Shown here piece after piece: positions 34,563-44,546 of a stretch of DNA of 64,000 bases. The number at the start of each line of letters is the position of its first letter. Within the stretch, counting starts at the first letter, position 1. The notes under the pieces are model-generated. The model was not told the origin of the DNA and did no database searches. It was given only the letters and a program-made list of their open reading frames with translations. Both the position numbers and the translations under genes were made by a program. This DNA is from Datura wrightii. Lineage: Eukaryota > Streptophyta > Magnoliopsida > Solanales > Solanaceae. Location: the NCBI GenBank assembly GCA_035772735.1, contig JASDFA010000020.1:92325001-92389000 (forward strand). Reading direction: 5' to 3'.

Positions 34563-35245
34563 AAATCTTCATAATCCAGACCCGTAATTCCTTTGTTGCC
34601 TTCAACATTTTGCAACCTGGTATTCATCTTCTTCAATTCTTCTGCCAAAGTCTGTATTATTTTATCCTTTTCAGAAGGCTCAGATTCCCCACAATGATGT
34701 GTAACAGGCGCAGTCTCCACATAGATTGGGTTGGTATGGGTGTGGACGTAGGCCGTGTTTATATGAGTTGGAGGAGGTATTTCTTGAGGTGGTGGAAGGT
34801 AATGGGTGGTAGCTGGAGCTGGTGGAGGTGGATAAGTATAAGGAGGGTATGGGTATTGTTGGGGGGAAGCTTCTTGTGGTGGAGCCGCGGGTTGTGAGGA
34901 CATGGGAAGGCTGGCTGGTGCTTTTGAGGCCGAGGCATCAGCTTGTGTCCCAAATAATGCTGTCTGAATATTTGCATTTCGAGCTTGTGTCAACTCTTCT
35001 TGCAGCTCAAATATTTTCTGTTCCAACCTCATGATAATCTCGTTATAACCCGGAGGGCCGGCCCCTTCAAGGTTGTCGTGCTCATTTCTGGGTGTGTCGC
35101 TACCGCTGATATTATGTTCATCCATTCGGTCCTTTCCTTTGTTGTGGCTAGAGACGGGAGGAAGAGAAGGAGGAGCCCCTTTCGATCTTGTGTAGTAAGC
35201 CAGTTTTGCACAGATCAACCTTTGGGGAAGGGGAAAAAGAAACAA
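34472..35245 (-). CDS. gag: Z gag N-terminal part, frameshifted from the rest
   Basis: A 257-residue frame: a Glu/Leu coiled coil (R-L-E-Q-K-I-F-E-L-Q-E-E-L) near residue 75, a proline-rich middle, a second helical stretch near residue 200, then G-L-D-Y-E-D-L-C-I-H-P-D, which normally runs into the gag core. Here the two frames overlap and cross near 34545, at a short A-run on the plus strand, so one base has been lost or gained (or misread). The last 25 residues are out-of-frame translation. The true start could be internal (M-D-E-H-N). Confidence 0.8.
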   Translation of the reverse strand: MFLFPLPQRLICAKLAYYTRSKGAPPSLPPVSSHNKGKDRMDEHNISGSDTPRNEHDNLEGAGPPGYNEIIMRLEQKIFELQEELTQARNANIQTALFGTQADASASKAPASLPMSSQPAAPPQEASPQQYPYPPYTYPPPPAPATTHYLPPPQEIPPPTHINTAYVHTHTNPIYVETAPVTHHCGESEPSEKDKIIQTLAEELKKMNTRLQNVEGNKGITGLDYEDLCIHPDLNCQRGTNLLSSNSSTEQVIQGPT

Positions 35246-35461
35246 ACGACAAACAAACTACAATTAGTAAAAGAAGTTATCAATAATACTTTAACAGAAA
35301 GATCAAATAACACAGTGACGTATTTCCTAATTTCGGGGCCTCTTTTATGCCAGAGGTAGGCCTAACGAGTTCAAGAGAATTTTTTTATTAAATATCGTCA
35401 TTTTGCTCCCCAAAATAAACCCAAAATAAATTTTATCATTATATAGAATTACAATAAAATA
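35246..35461 (-). other. Spacer between Z ORF1 and gag
   Basis: This noncoding gap of about 216 bp is AT-rich with no recognisable domain. It may hold splice or translation signals for gag, but I can identify none with confidence. Confidence 0.5.
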
Positions 35462-37069
35462 TTAAATCTTAAAAACATCTTCATCCGCATCCAACTTCTT
35501 AGGATCTTCTAGTACATTGTCAAAACGGTGGCGACTGGATAGAAGATAGGCCAATGCTAGATCTTTCCCTATAGCTCCCTTATTCAAACATTCCTCTCCT
35601 TGTTTGTTGAACTCCTCACGCAAATCCTGTATCCTCAAATCCAAACCTAAAGCGCGATCTTTCCAGTATCCTAATTCCTTCCCCATCTCAGCAATTTCTT
35701 TGGCATTGTCATCGTGTAGCTGCCGATGACAAGCCTCAGAATCTTGGACCTTTCTTTTTAAACGACGATAGAGGGTTTGTGCTTGAGCCTCCTTATCTTC
35801 TACATGTTTGCCTCGTTTGAAACTTGCTATTGCAGTACCAGCCCAATCATCATGTAACCACTCGATATACCCAGTTACGTAACCTGCTTGATATCGATCG
35901 ACCTCTATGCTCTTTTCGTCGAGAAAGACCTTTTTGCTCCAGGCCTTTGCAATGTCCAAAGCATGTGGAACAAAATCATCCATGTAATCTACCCGATATG
36001 CATCCATGTTGGCAACCCGGGGAATTATTTGCATTCTTCCAGCCTGCCGCATCGTTCGCATTGGGGAGTACGGTTGGAGACCTCGTAATCCGATCAAAAC
36101 CAGGTAGTACCGGGACTTTGTATATACGGCAAAGTGCGTCCTCGGAAACCAGTCGAACATCCACTGAACAGAGTCTTCAGTTAAATTGCCCAACATTTGA
36201 CCCCATTTCTCCACTTCTTCGGGTCGTTTTATCGGCTTTACTCCCATGGTGACTCTGTAATGGTGAGCGACAATATGATCGGTTTCTGTGGGCCGAGGCA
36301 TGGTTGGATTACCTCGCACTTTTTGAAGATGTTCGATGAGCCAGAGCTGCAGCAATAAGTTACAACCCTCGAAGTGTTTGAACCCATTTTTGCACTTTCC
36401 CAAAGATCGGTAAATGTCTGCTACAATCATTGGGACGATAGTGCAATGTCCTTTGCCTATACCATTACATAAAGCATGAACAACAGAAATGAGACGAATA
36501 TCGATGTCCTCCTCAGCTCCTCGTGGGAAAACCACGGTCCCTAAGAAATAGACCATGAATGCGAAAATTCGTCTACTCGTCCATGAATCTAGATTGGTAT
36601 TGTCTTCTTTGTAAATATCCCGAGAAGAAGTGTGACCGAATCGGGTTAGCAGATATTTTCCCGGCATCCTCCCCTTCATTACAAAAGACACCATTTTGCT
36701 ACCTTGTAACCCCAATTTGTTGCGCGCATCCTCCAGTGTGACGCGTTTCGGTATGATCATTTCTGCCTTTTCCCACTTCCTATTTCTCCATAACAGACTT
36801 ACATTTTCCACATAGCCCCCAATTTCTTCCAATAACGGGGTCATTTCAACATTACCGAATCTGAATACCATTCTTTTCTCGTCCCAAAAAGCCGTGGCTG
36901 CTTCTATTAGTTCTCGGCAGGGAGTAATTTGCATTAACGAAGGTAAATGTCCTAATACCTTCCTTACTTCATTTTGTCCGTATTCTCCTAAGCTCAACCA
37001 CCAAGCTCTCATACCCACAGGCATGCACCAAACCATGCCGAATCTTGGATACGAAGTTGGGAGACTCAT
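35462..37069 (-). CDS. Z ORF1, DUF7745-like protein
   Basis: A complete 535-residue frame upstream of gag, in the place where Ogre elements carry their extra ORF1. Residues about 40-270 match the DUF7745 style of plant retroelement protein: F-R-F-G-N-V-E-M-T-P-L-L-E-E-I-G-G-Y, I-D-I-R-L-I-S-V-V-H-A-L, F-E-G-C-N-L-L-L-Q-L-W. Residues about 420-510 form a charged coiled coil. It resembles plant mobile domain folds found in some host proteins. The molecular role is unknown. The intact frame in a young copy suggests it is under selection. Confidence 0.8.
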   Translation of the reverse strand: MSLPTSYPRFGMVWCMPVGMRAWWLSLGEYGQNEVRKVLGHLPSLMQITPCRELIEAATAFWDEKRMVFRFGNVEMTPLLEEIGGYVENVSLLWRNRKWEKAEMIIPKRVTLEDARNKLGLQGSKMVSFVMKGRMPGKYLLTRFGHTSSRDIYKEDNTNLDSWTSRRIFAFMVYFLGTVVFPRGAEEDIDIRLISVVHALCNGIGKGHCTIVPMIVADIYRSLGKCKNGFKHFEGCNLLLQLWLIEHLQKVRGNPTMPRPTETDHIVAHHYRVTMGVKPIKRPEEVEKWGQMLGNLTEDSVQWMFDWFPRTHFAVYTKSRYYLVLIGLRGLQPYSPMRTMRQAGRMQIIPRVANMDAYRVDYMDDFVPHALDIAKAWSKKVFLDEKSIEVDRYQAGYVTGYIEWLHDDWAGTAIASFKRGKHVEDKEAQAQTLYRRLKRKVQDSEACHRQLHDDNAKEIAEMGKELGYWKDRALGLDLRIQDLREEFNKQGEECLNKGAIGKDLALAYLLSSRHRFDNVLEDPKKLDADEDVFKI

Positions 37070-37758
37070 TGTGCCTGCAATAAAAGAAAGTTAGGCTATC
37101 CTACCCACCCAGGAGCACAATGACGATATTTTAAACAAAATTCTCTTAAGATGCACACAATTCATGAATCGTCTTTTATCGGGATTAAAAATGATCCCTT
37201 AAGACTTAGGGTAAGTTTCTATTTAATCTTGACGTACCATGGACGTCTTGATTTTTTCTAAGTTTTTAAAGGATGCGCATGCCTTACTAAAAGCGTACAC
37301 GGTTAAGTTCTAGGAATAAGAGTGGGTATGACATGGTTCCCTCGAGCGGACAACTCGAGAGTGAGGAAGCTTGTGACCGTCGACGCACCGCTGATCGACC
37401 AAATCACAAACAATCCTCGAGGTGTTTTAAACTGGTGAACGGCCGTGAAACCACGCAACCGCTATTGTGGGTGAAAGTGTGAATTTCCCAAGTGGGGGAA
37501 GTATGAATGATATGCCAATTGAAAAGTACAACACATTTTTTTCAAATGATAATCGAATATTACAAAATGGAAAATAAATATTAACCAGTAACTGAGAGAC
37601 AAAAAAGAGAAAAGGTTAGTAACTTCATGACAAAATAATATAAAGAAGCATATAAATATTGATAGAAATTAGTGAAGATAAAAATATAAAACCCACAATT
37701 TAACAAAAATAAAGAAAACCCCTTTTAATGAATATGTTGTGGTTAAAGCCTAAAATAT
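37070..37758 (-). other. 5' leader of Z
   Basis: Untranslated leader between the PBS and ORF1. It contains a GC-richer segment at 37340-37480 with short inverted repeats (CTCGAGCGGACAACTCGAG at 37341-37359), a candidate packaging or dimerisation structure. I found no coding frame. Confidence 0.55.
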
Positions 37759-37775
37759 CCCCAGCAGAGTCGCCA
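37759..37775 (-). other. Primer binding site of Z
   Basis: The minus strand reads TGGCGACTCTGCTGGGG, starting 3 nt from the LTR. This is the Ogre-type site, usually assigned to tRNA-Arg. It confirms the minus-strand orientation. Confidence 0.88.
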
Positions 37776-37778
37776 TTC

Positions 37779-40447
37779 TGTCGAGCCCCATTTTTTCCCC
37801 TCGCGGGCAAAAAGCGGGATTCGACGTCGAGGACTCTTAAGGGTGGAAAAGAAGAGTCGCCACCTAACGAATTAAGGTGCGTTAGGGCACCATTCTAAGC
37901 TAATTTGTTACCTAAGTCAACCAGAGTTGGGTAAGGGCTTAAATTACCTCAAAAGGAAGGTGTTAGGCACCTTTCGAGGTCCACAAATGTGGTTCCCGGC
38001 CGTACTCATTAAATGGGGGTATTAACTAAGTGATCACATAAAGTCGATGAATTATTAAACATAAATAGAATACTAACTTAAATACTAAATTAGCAGAAAC
38101 TAAAATATAAAACTTAGTGGGATCAGGTTTTGACAAGGCTGAAAACGGGCCCAATTCGATACTACTCCCTTCTATTCTATTTTTTAAATCAAGATAGTTT
38201 GAAGAGAATAATATATATATATATATGTATATGTATAACTTGAGAAAAAATCATTTTAAGAAAATCATATATATTATATATTTTTAACAAAATTTCTTTT
38301 AGATGAAAATATATCAATATTTGAACATAGCAATGATAATTTTAAAATATTTAAAGCTTCTTAGAAAAAATGAATTTAGAAAAGATGGGAGTAATAGGTG
38401 TGCTTCATGCGTGAAGTCAGCAATAGCCGGTCTGTTTCATCATCTCCCGTCTACCCACCTAGTTAATTATTATTGTTAAGCTTAAGCGATCTAGGTGGAA
38501 AAGACTAACGCCCTAACAAGTGTCTACCCGTCCCAATCCTAATATCCAAGAGGGGATGGACTACTAAATGGGATTTTGGGTTCTAAAATTCTTAGGCTTT
38601 GTTAAAGGACATTAATGTCAAACAAGTAAATTCAAACAAACAATTAACATTAGGGTTTCAAATAGGCCTCTTTATTAAACCTATGATCATGATTTCTAGT
38701 GAATGTAGCCATGTTAAAATTTATCCTAAAGCCATGATGTCTAGTGCGTGTAAAACCTACTCATTAAAATAATTCCAGCAACAAATCATCAAAAATTACC
38801 CAAGTAAATTAATGTTGTAAAGAATAAAATAATTTAGGCATGAAAATGTCACCCTAAATTCGCATGAAATAAATTGCTGCATTTTAAATTGAATTATTTA
38901 AGACCTATAGGCATGATTTCTATGTGCATCAAATCAAATTATTTTAATTCCTATAGGCATGATTTCTAATAAAACAAATAAGACGATAAAATAAACGCCC
39001 CGCCCCCAAACCCATTTTTACTATTATTATTGTTTATATTACAAATATTACAAAAGAACAAAATAGAATGAATAACTACGACATTAAAATAAATAACAAT
39101 AAATAAATCCAGTAGCCTCCTTTCATCCTGGTAACTCTTTGATGAATGTCGGTATAAGACGATACCTGCTTAACGGTTAGTACAATCATAGATACAAGAA
39201 TAATATTCGGATACTCTTAGTCATGAGTTTGACTAAACTTGGAAAAATCACATCAAGAGCAGATTAAACATACAGTCACGAGAAGAAAGCAATCAAAGAA
39301 ATTAACATAGTAAATGATAATCTGATAAAGGTAAATAAACTAACCGACGAATGACAAAGTTGAAAGAAAAATCACGGATTAATAATGCAACAAAACGCCC
39401 TGATTAGTACCCGTCCTCAACGCGTTAAGATCATGAGAATCTCAAGGATTCCGAGCAGTGTATGCATAGATGAGGTATAAAGGAGCCATAGAATTTAAAA
39501 GAGGAGCAGAGAGCGGAAAAAAAATGCTTCGGAGCCATGCAAATTCCGAGTACTTATGTTAACAAAGGAATAGCAATATTTGAATAAAATTGATCTTCTA
39601 AAGAAGATGTGTTCTCTCTCTAATTCTTTTTTTTTTCTAAGTCTTTTTTTTTTTTCTCTAAGTGTCTCCCTTTTTTTTCTAAGTCTCTCTTTTTTTTCTA
39701 AGTCCCCCCTTCTTCTCTTTGGGTTTTCTCTCCTTTTAAAGAAGAGAAGAAAATCCCCTTTTGCTCAAAACATGGAAAAGCTAAAGCACTAAAAAAAATA
39801 AAGGAGCCATTAATTCAAATTAAAGTTTAAAAAAATAATCACCCACTACAAAAACTAATAATTATGTCACCACTAAACAAAAAAAAATGATTATTAATAA
39901 ATATACTACACTTGTAGATAATTTAATAAATAGATAATAAAATAATTTAAATTATAAAAAAAATCATATAAACATTATTATTAATAAATAAATTATAAAT
40001 TTAAGTATACTTATGTAAATATTATATGATTAAATTATTATATTTACGAAAAATTTAATGACTAAAATATAAAATCAGGTTATCAAATATTATAAAAATC
40101 ATATTATTTACATAAATAATTTATAAATTCGAGTAATAATATTAGTCAAATAATTTGTAAAAATTTAGAAAAATTATGTAAATAGTATATTAAGTAAAGA
40201 ATATATTTCGAAATAAGGGCGCATGTTAATATAAATTATATTATATACGATGTAATTATTTAGTATCAAAATTTAAATTAATATAAATCATATATATATA
40301 ACTTGAAATAATTTTTGCCATATTATGATAATAAATTATTTTATAAATACAAAAACAAGCCGAATTTTTGTGTTAAATAAATAAATAAATATATACATAT
40401 ATAAGCAGCATATTAAAGTGCAGGTCGGTCAAAATTGGGTGTCAACA
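37779..40447 (-). repeat. 5' LTR of Z
   Basis: Copy of 22412-25078 with five substitutions that I can see and small indels in TA and T runs. Minus-strand start TGTTGACACCC, end GGGGCTCGACA. The right TSD copy AACCC is at 40448-40452. Confidence 0.95.
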
Positions 40448-40452
40448 AACCC

Positions 40453-41335
40453 AACACTCTGAAGTCACACTGTCAAAATAAGGGGGAAGGTAGTCACTTT
40501 TGAGCCCCATCACCTTAATGCCATCTTGGGGGCGCGGGTCACAGACGCCCATGTACTCCGGCATCTAAACATCACTCCACCATATGCGGACATCAGACGC
40601 ACTTTGTGTGGAGCCCGTTCTACAGCACGGTGGAGCAGGCATAAGGAGAGGGGCTACCATCAGACGCTGCCCTATTCTCAAATGAACAAGAAAGCCAGAA
40701 TTTGGCTTAAGATCGTGTGTTCCTGCCTGATCCCGGGGGTGCACATGACAGATGTCACCCGGGATCGTTTGTGCTTGGTATACGCCCTGATGAAAGGGCT
40801 GGAGATTAATGTTGGGGCGGTGATCATCTCCGCCATGAAGAGAGCCCGTTTGCATCAAGGGCACAGGTACGGGTTTGGTGGCTTGCTGACCACTTTCCTG
40901 AGGGGCCTAGATGTTGAAGAGGAGGCCCTTGACTACATCCCACAGATGGAGAGGCGTGCCTTGGACGTCACCAAAACTAAGGCACCCGACACCACTCATG
41001 GGCCAGTTCTCACATTAGCCAAGAGACATACTTGGGATGATTAGTATATAGCCCACATGTTCAGGATGCAGATGCTACAGTTGCGCATAGGTGGGAGGCC
41101 AGCAACAGAAGATGAGCTATGGCAGCTAGAGTTCGACTACCCCTTCGGCGAAAATGCCAGGGCTCTATGCCGAGTGGGGCCAGCTTTTGTAGAGCCCGTT
41201 GATGATGATGTCCCCACAGACGAGGAGACACGCCGCGATGACTAAAATGTTGAGTTAGATAAGGATAGCGGGGGTGATTCGGATATGGGGGACGAGGCAA
41301 CCGCACCTGACGAAGAAGTGGAATACTTCGATTGA
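40453..41335 (+). pseudogene. Plant-transposon-protein ORF of B, 3' part
   Basis: This resumes the frame broken by Z; total length would be 406 codons. It continues the Transposase_32-like region (Y-A-D-I-R-R-T-L-C-G, K-A-R-I-W-L-K-I-V, matching C-D-L-R-H-T-L-C-K and E-A-R-V-W-V-K-L-V in C) and ends with an acidic tail. Three internal stops interrupt it (TGA near 40460, TAG near 41042, TAA near 41246); the first two look like CGA to TGA and CAG to TAG. It terminates at TGA 41333-41335. The function is unknown. The protein was near intact until recently. Confidence 0.75.
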
Positions 41336-41380
41336 TCAGGGAGTTTTACCACCTACTCTTGTGCTATGCTGAATTTTGTG

Positions 41381-41419
41381 AACACTGGGGATAGTATTCG
41401 ATTTAAGTGTGGGGTGGGA
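41381..41419 (+). other. Hairpin plus internal PPT-like block of B
   Basis: ACACTGGGGATAGTATTCG is followed by ATTTAAGTGTGGGGTGGG. The first part pairs CACTG with TAGTA around a GGGA tetraloop; C and D have the perfect CACTG/CAGTG form. The second part copies the PPT core found at the LTR (43114-43127). It lies just after the ORF stop. Confidence 0.65.
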
Positions 41420-43091
41420 GTAGTTAGGTGCTGGTTGTTTAGTTGTTGTTTATGTTTCTGTTTTGTTGTTGTGCTTGTGAAAAATTGTGACCCTGTGATT
41501 TTGATGCTTATGTTTTGTATTGTAATTAATGTGAAGCTTTTGTGTGCTGTATGGAGTTATTGTTAGCTGGTTGTGTAAATATATTTTTTTGTTTTATTGA
41601 AATTATCGATATTTTTAAAAAACAATTTCGTGAAATCTTTTTTTTGGGTTTCTCGGCATTTGTTTTCGGTGCTTTTACCGAGAATAGTCCCGTTGAACTG
41701 AAGTCGTAAATAGTGATCGTTCCCTATGATGGATGGATGATGACCGTCTTAAGGGAAATGTAGTCGATAGGAGTAGATTTCTTTTATTCTTTTAAATTTT
41801 TTTCTTTTGTTTGTTTGTATCCCAAACGTGTCATTACTTTAGGGTTCAGAATTCAGGTTGCGTGTTGTACAGGATATTTAGAATGCAAAGGTGATTCGTA
41901 TGAATGCATGCAACTTTGTGAACATGTTGAGATACCTAGACCGTAGAGTTCGATTCAGTGTGATTGAGGCTTAATGTTTGAATTCTTGTGATTAGCTGAT
42001 TGAAGAGTCTGTGAATATGTCTTGAGTTGAGCATGTGCAATGAGAGTGTGGTGAGGTTTCAATTCTTCCATGTTATTTTGAAGTGTCTAGAACTTGCCTG
42101 GTGTGTGTACGAAATGAAATGAAGGATGAATATGGTAGGAAAGGATTTAGGCATTTCTTTGCTTTAACTGAAAGTTTTTTTTTCCATTATCGTACCTACC
42201 TTGAATGTACATCCTAGTTAGTCCATTGAGCCTTTAGCCTATTTGTTTTCTTTTGTCAGAAAGGTGCAAACCGAGCTTAACCCCTTCTTTTCATTATCCG
42301 TGAATTTGATCCAAAACTCTTAAGCGCTCAAGAAAAGAAATTTTCCCATAGAGTCGAAGAGTGGTAATTGGGAAAAGAAAGGAAAAGCGGATGCGGTGAA
42401 AGTAAAGAAAAGGTCAAAGGTGCACTTGCCGAAGTAATAAAATGAAGATGTATAGCTAATCTTTGTTATTAAGTCGAGTGTGCTTAAATAAATGGGAATA
42501 AAAATAAAGAAAGGCTTCAAGAGAGGAGAGGATGAAGGAAGAAACAATGCCCATAATGTGGTGGGATGTATGGAAAAGCGCTTAAGGGTGCTAGTTGTTA
42601 TTATTGGTTAGCCCAGTATGTACTAGTTCCTTAGCTTACATTACAACCCGTTAAGTCCTCTGTGATCTTACATCACTCGTCCTTATATTAGAGGAGTAAT
42701 ACACTAGAGGCAAACTTATGGGTCATGACATGATGCGTGTGAATTCTTTGGGAGAGAGAGCGAAATTGTGTTCATATGCCCCTGCATATAATGCTTTTGA
42801 GATCATATGATTGTAAAGGGGGAAATTCTCTGGTGTTTTGAGGGCACATTCTTGACGAGAGATTTAATTTCGTGTCGGATGTCTTAATCAGCTGATTTGC
42901 ATGAGTTTGCCGAGATCGAGAGTCCACTCGTGAGTCTAGGAGGTCTTAATGTGATAAATGTCATTGTATTGATGAGACTATGCATGTTTTCTTGATGATT
43001 TGCTATGTAAATAATCGGTATAACCGTAGCTCGAATTGTCGAGCCAAAGTAGCTATGATTGGGTGTCAATTGCATGAGATGTGAGAATATT
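41420..43091 (+). other. Long 3' noncoding region of B
   Basis: About 1.7 kb between the ORF block and the PPT with no credible ORF. A block at 42620-42647 (CTTAGCTTACATTACAA) and GGCAAACTTATGGGTCATGA near 42712 have counterparts at the same relative places in A, C and D. This suggests a conserved untranslated region, not random filler. Confidence 0.6.
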
Positions 43092-43127
43092 GTTCGAGGA
43101 CGAACAAAGTTTTAAGTGTGGGGTAAG
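43092..43127 (+). other. Hairpin and polypurine tract of B
   Basis: GTTCG-AGGA-CGAAC (43092-43105) forms a 5-bp stem with an AGGA loop, followed by AAGTGTGGGGTAAG against the LTR start at 43128. PPT position and orientation agree with the PBS at 18212. Confidence 0.75.
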
Positions 43128-44541
43128 TGATCTTGGGCAGAATTATATGCCCAAGTGATACTCAAATGCTTCATTTTGTCTTGTTTATACATTGATAATT
43201 GTACATTCTCATGTGATTTGTAGTTAAAATGTGAATTTATACTAACCAACATGATTAGTGTTGTTTTACAGGAAAAATGGAATTTTAGGAAGCTAAGATG
43301 CATGTTGGGAGAAATCGGAAATAGACTCGGAAGCGAGCAGTGGAAAAAGCCCAGGTTATGCAGCAAATTAAGGGGCTCCGCGATGGAGCCGTGTCACGCT
43401 GCCATCGCAGATGCATTCTGCCCCGGATGATAAAAATAGGCCAAGTTCCAGTGAAGGTCCACGTCAGGGCCATGGCACGTTGGCCAAGCCCCGCGTTGCA
43501 CACCGTGGAACGTTGGGCATAATTACCTAGAGGACCAGATTCCAGTGAGGGTCTGCGTTTATGGCGTGTCACGGAGGCAGTGCTCCGCGATGCACTCCGT
43601 GACACGTTGCTTGATATTCCGGGAAAAATTCCCATTAGTATAAATAGCACAGTTAGGTTTATTTTTAATTATTCTGACTTGGTTGAGCAAGAACGTGCGT
43701 TACAGGTAGTTGAGGGGACGAAATTCTTAGGGTTCTTCTCTATCTCTTTCTTCCTTATTTCAATTGTTTGTATGATTAACACTCATTTGATGATGTTTAA
43801 TCCACAAATGAGTGGCTAAATTCACTTCTTGCTGAGGTTAAGAACATTTGTAGTGGAATGTAATTATTGATCATCTTGGTTTTTCATCTTTTCTTCCATG
43901 GTTGTTCTATTAATTCTTGTTCTTACTGCATTAATGTTTGGCCAATATTAATGTATATCTAAAAAATCCGGTTTGCGCTCGAAAGAGAAAGAAATTGGAA
44001 AGTTGTGAATTAATAGGATTTGATCTCTTCTTGGTTTGGAAAAATTGAGAATTGATTTACCTTCAGAACAGAAATATATCTGAAAGTCGTATTAGTCAAT
44101 TAAGGAATCGGTTTCGTATGGCTAGAACATGAATTTCTTCTTATCACAGAAATGTAGGTGGAAGGTTCATGATTCTTAAGTTGGGTTAAATACGAGAGTT
44201 TTAATCCATAGGCAATAATTCTTGACTAGCAACCGAAGGAAAGATTAACCACTTTGTATCAATAGATTGCTTCCCTATATGTTTGTTTTAGCCTTAGCAC
44301 GCTCATTACTATAGTTCAGACTCAAATTGTACATTTGCTTTAGATTAGTATAAATTAGGAAACAAACTCCGAAAAGCTTCTTGAAATTGTTGTCTGCATT
44401 ATTATAGTTAGAGTTTATTAATGCTTAATTCGATTATTACCTTGGTCCAGTCCCTATGGGATCGATACTTGGCTTACTTTAGCCATTTTACTAATTGTTC
44501 GACAACGTGCACTTGCTTGTAGTTGTGAAAAACACCGAACG
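43128..44541 (+). repeat. 3' LTR of B
   Basis: Same length as the 5' LTR. Palindromes are better kept here: CGTGTCACGGAG (43565-43576) pairs perfectly with CTCCGTGACACG (43595-43606), 12 bp. The last base is G instead of A (CGAACG), followed by the TSD AGATA. Confidence 0.9.
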
Positions 44542-44546
44542 AGATA

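Larger units (their letters stand above)
22412..40447 (-). mobile_element. Element Z: young 18-kb Ogre/Tat gypsy element
   Basis: LTRs of 2667 and 2669 bp, PBS, PPT and a perfect TSD bound an 18036-bp element read on the minus strand. It has the Ogre layout: ORF1 (DUF7745-like), gag, protease with G-patch, intron, RT, two RNase H domains and integrase, then a tandem-repeat 3' region. I count only five substitutions and a few simple-repeat indels between LTRs (about 0.2%), so the insertion is recent. All long frames are open except for one frameshift in gag near 34545. Confidence 0.95.
16792..44541 (+). mobile_element. Element B: Athila-like, gag-protease + ORF, no RT
   Basis: Two 1414-bp LTRs (16792-18205, 43128-44541) bound the element, flanked by perfect 5-bp repeats AGATA (16787-16791, 44542-44546). 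PBS, gag, protease remnant, integrase C-terminal scrap, leader intron, ORF and PPT follow in order on the plus strand. Without the nested element Z the length is about 9.7 kb. RT, RNase H and the integrase core are absent, so it is non-autonomous. The LTRs differ at roughly 50 sites by my count (3-4%), many of them C/T or G/A, consistent with decay of methylated DNA. It lies in the 3' noncoding region of C. Confidence 0.9.

Noticed and set aside
39580..39792. Ser/Phe-rich 70-codon ORF
   Set aside because: It lies in the CT-tract of the Z LTR; the other LTR copy differs by indels in the same tract, so no coding constraint.
16792..44541. B as an endogenous virus with an envelope gene
   Set aside because: The ORF in env position resembles the plant-transposon-protein family and shows no clear signal peptide or transmembrane anchor; no movement or coat protein motifs of plant viruses were seen.
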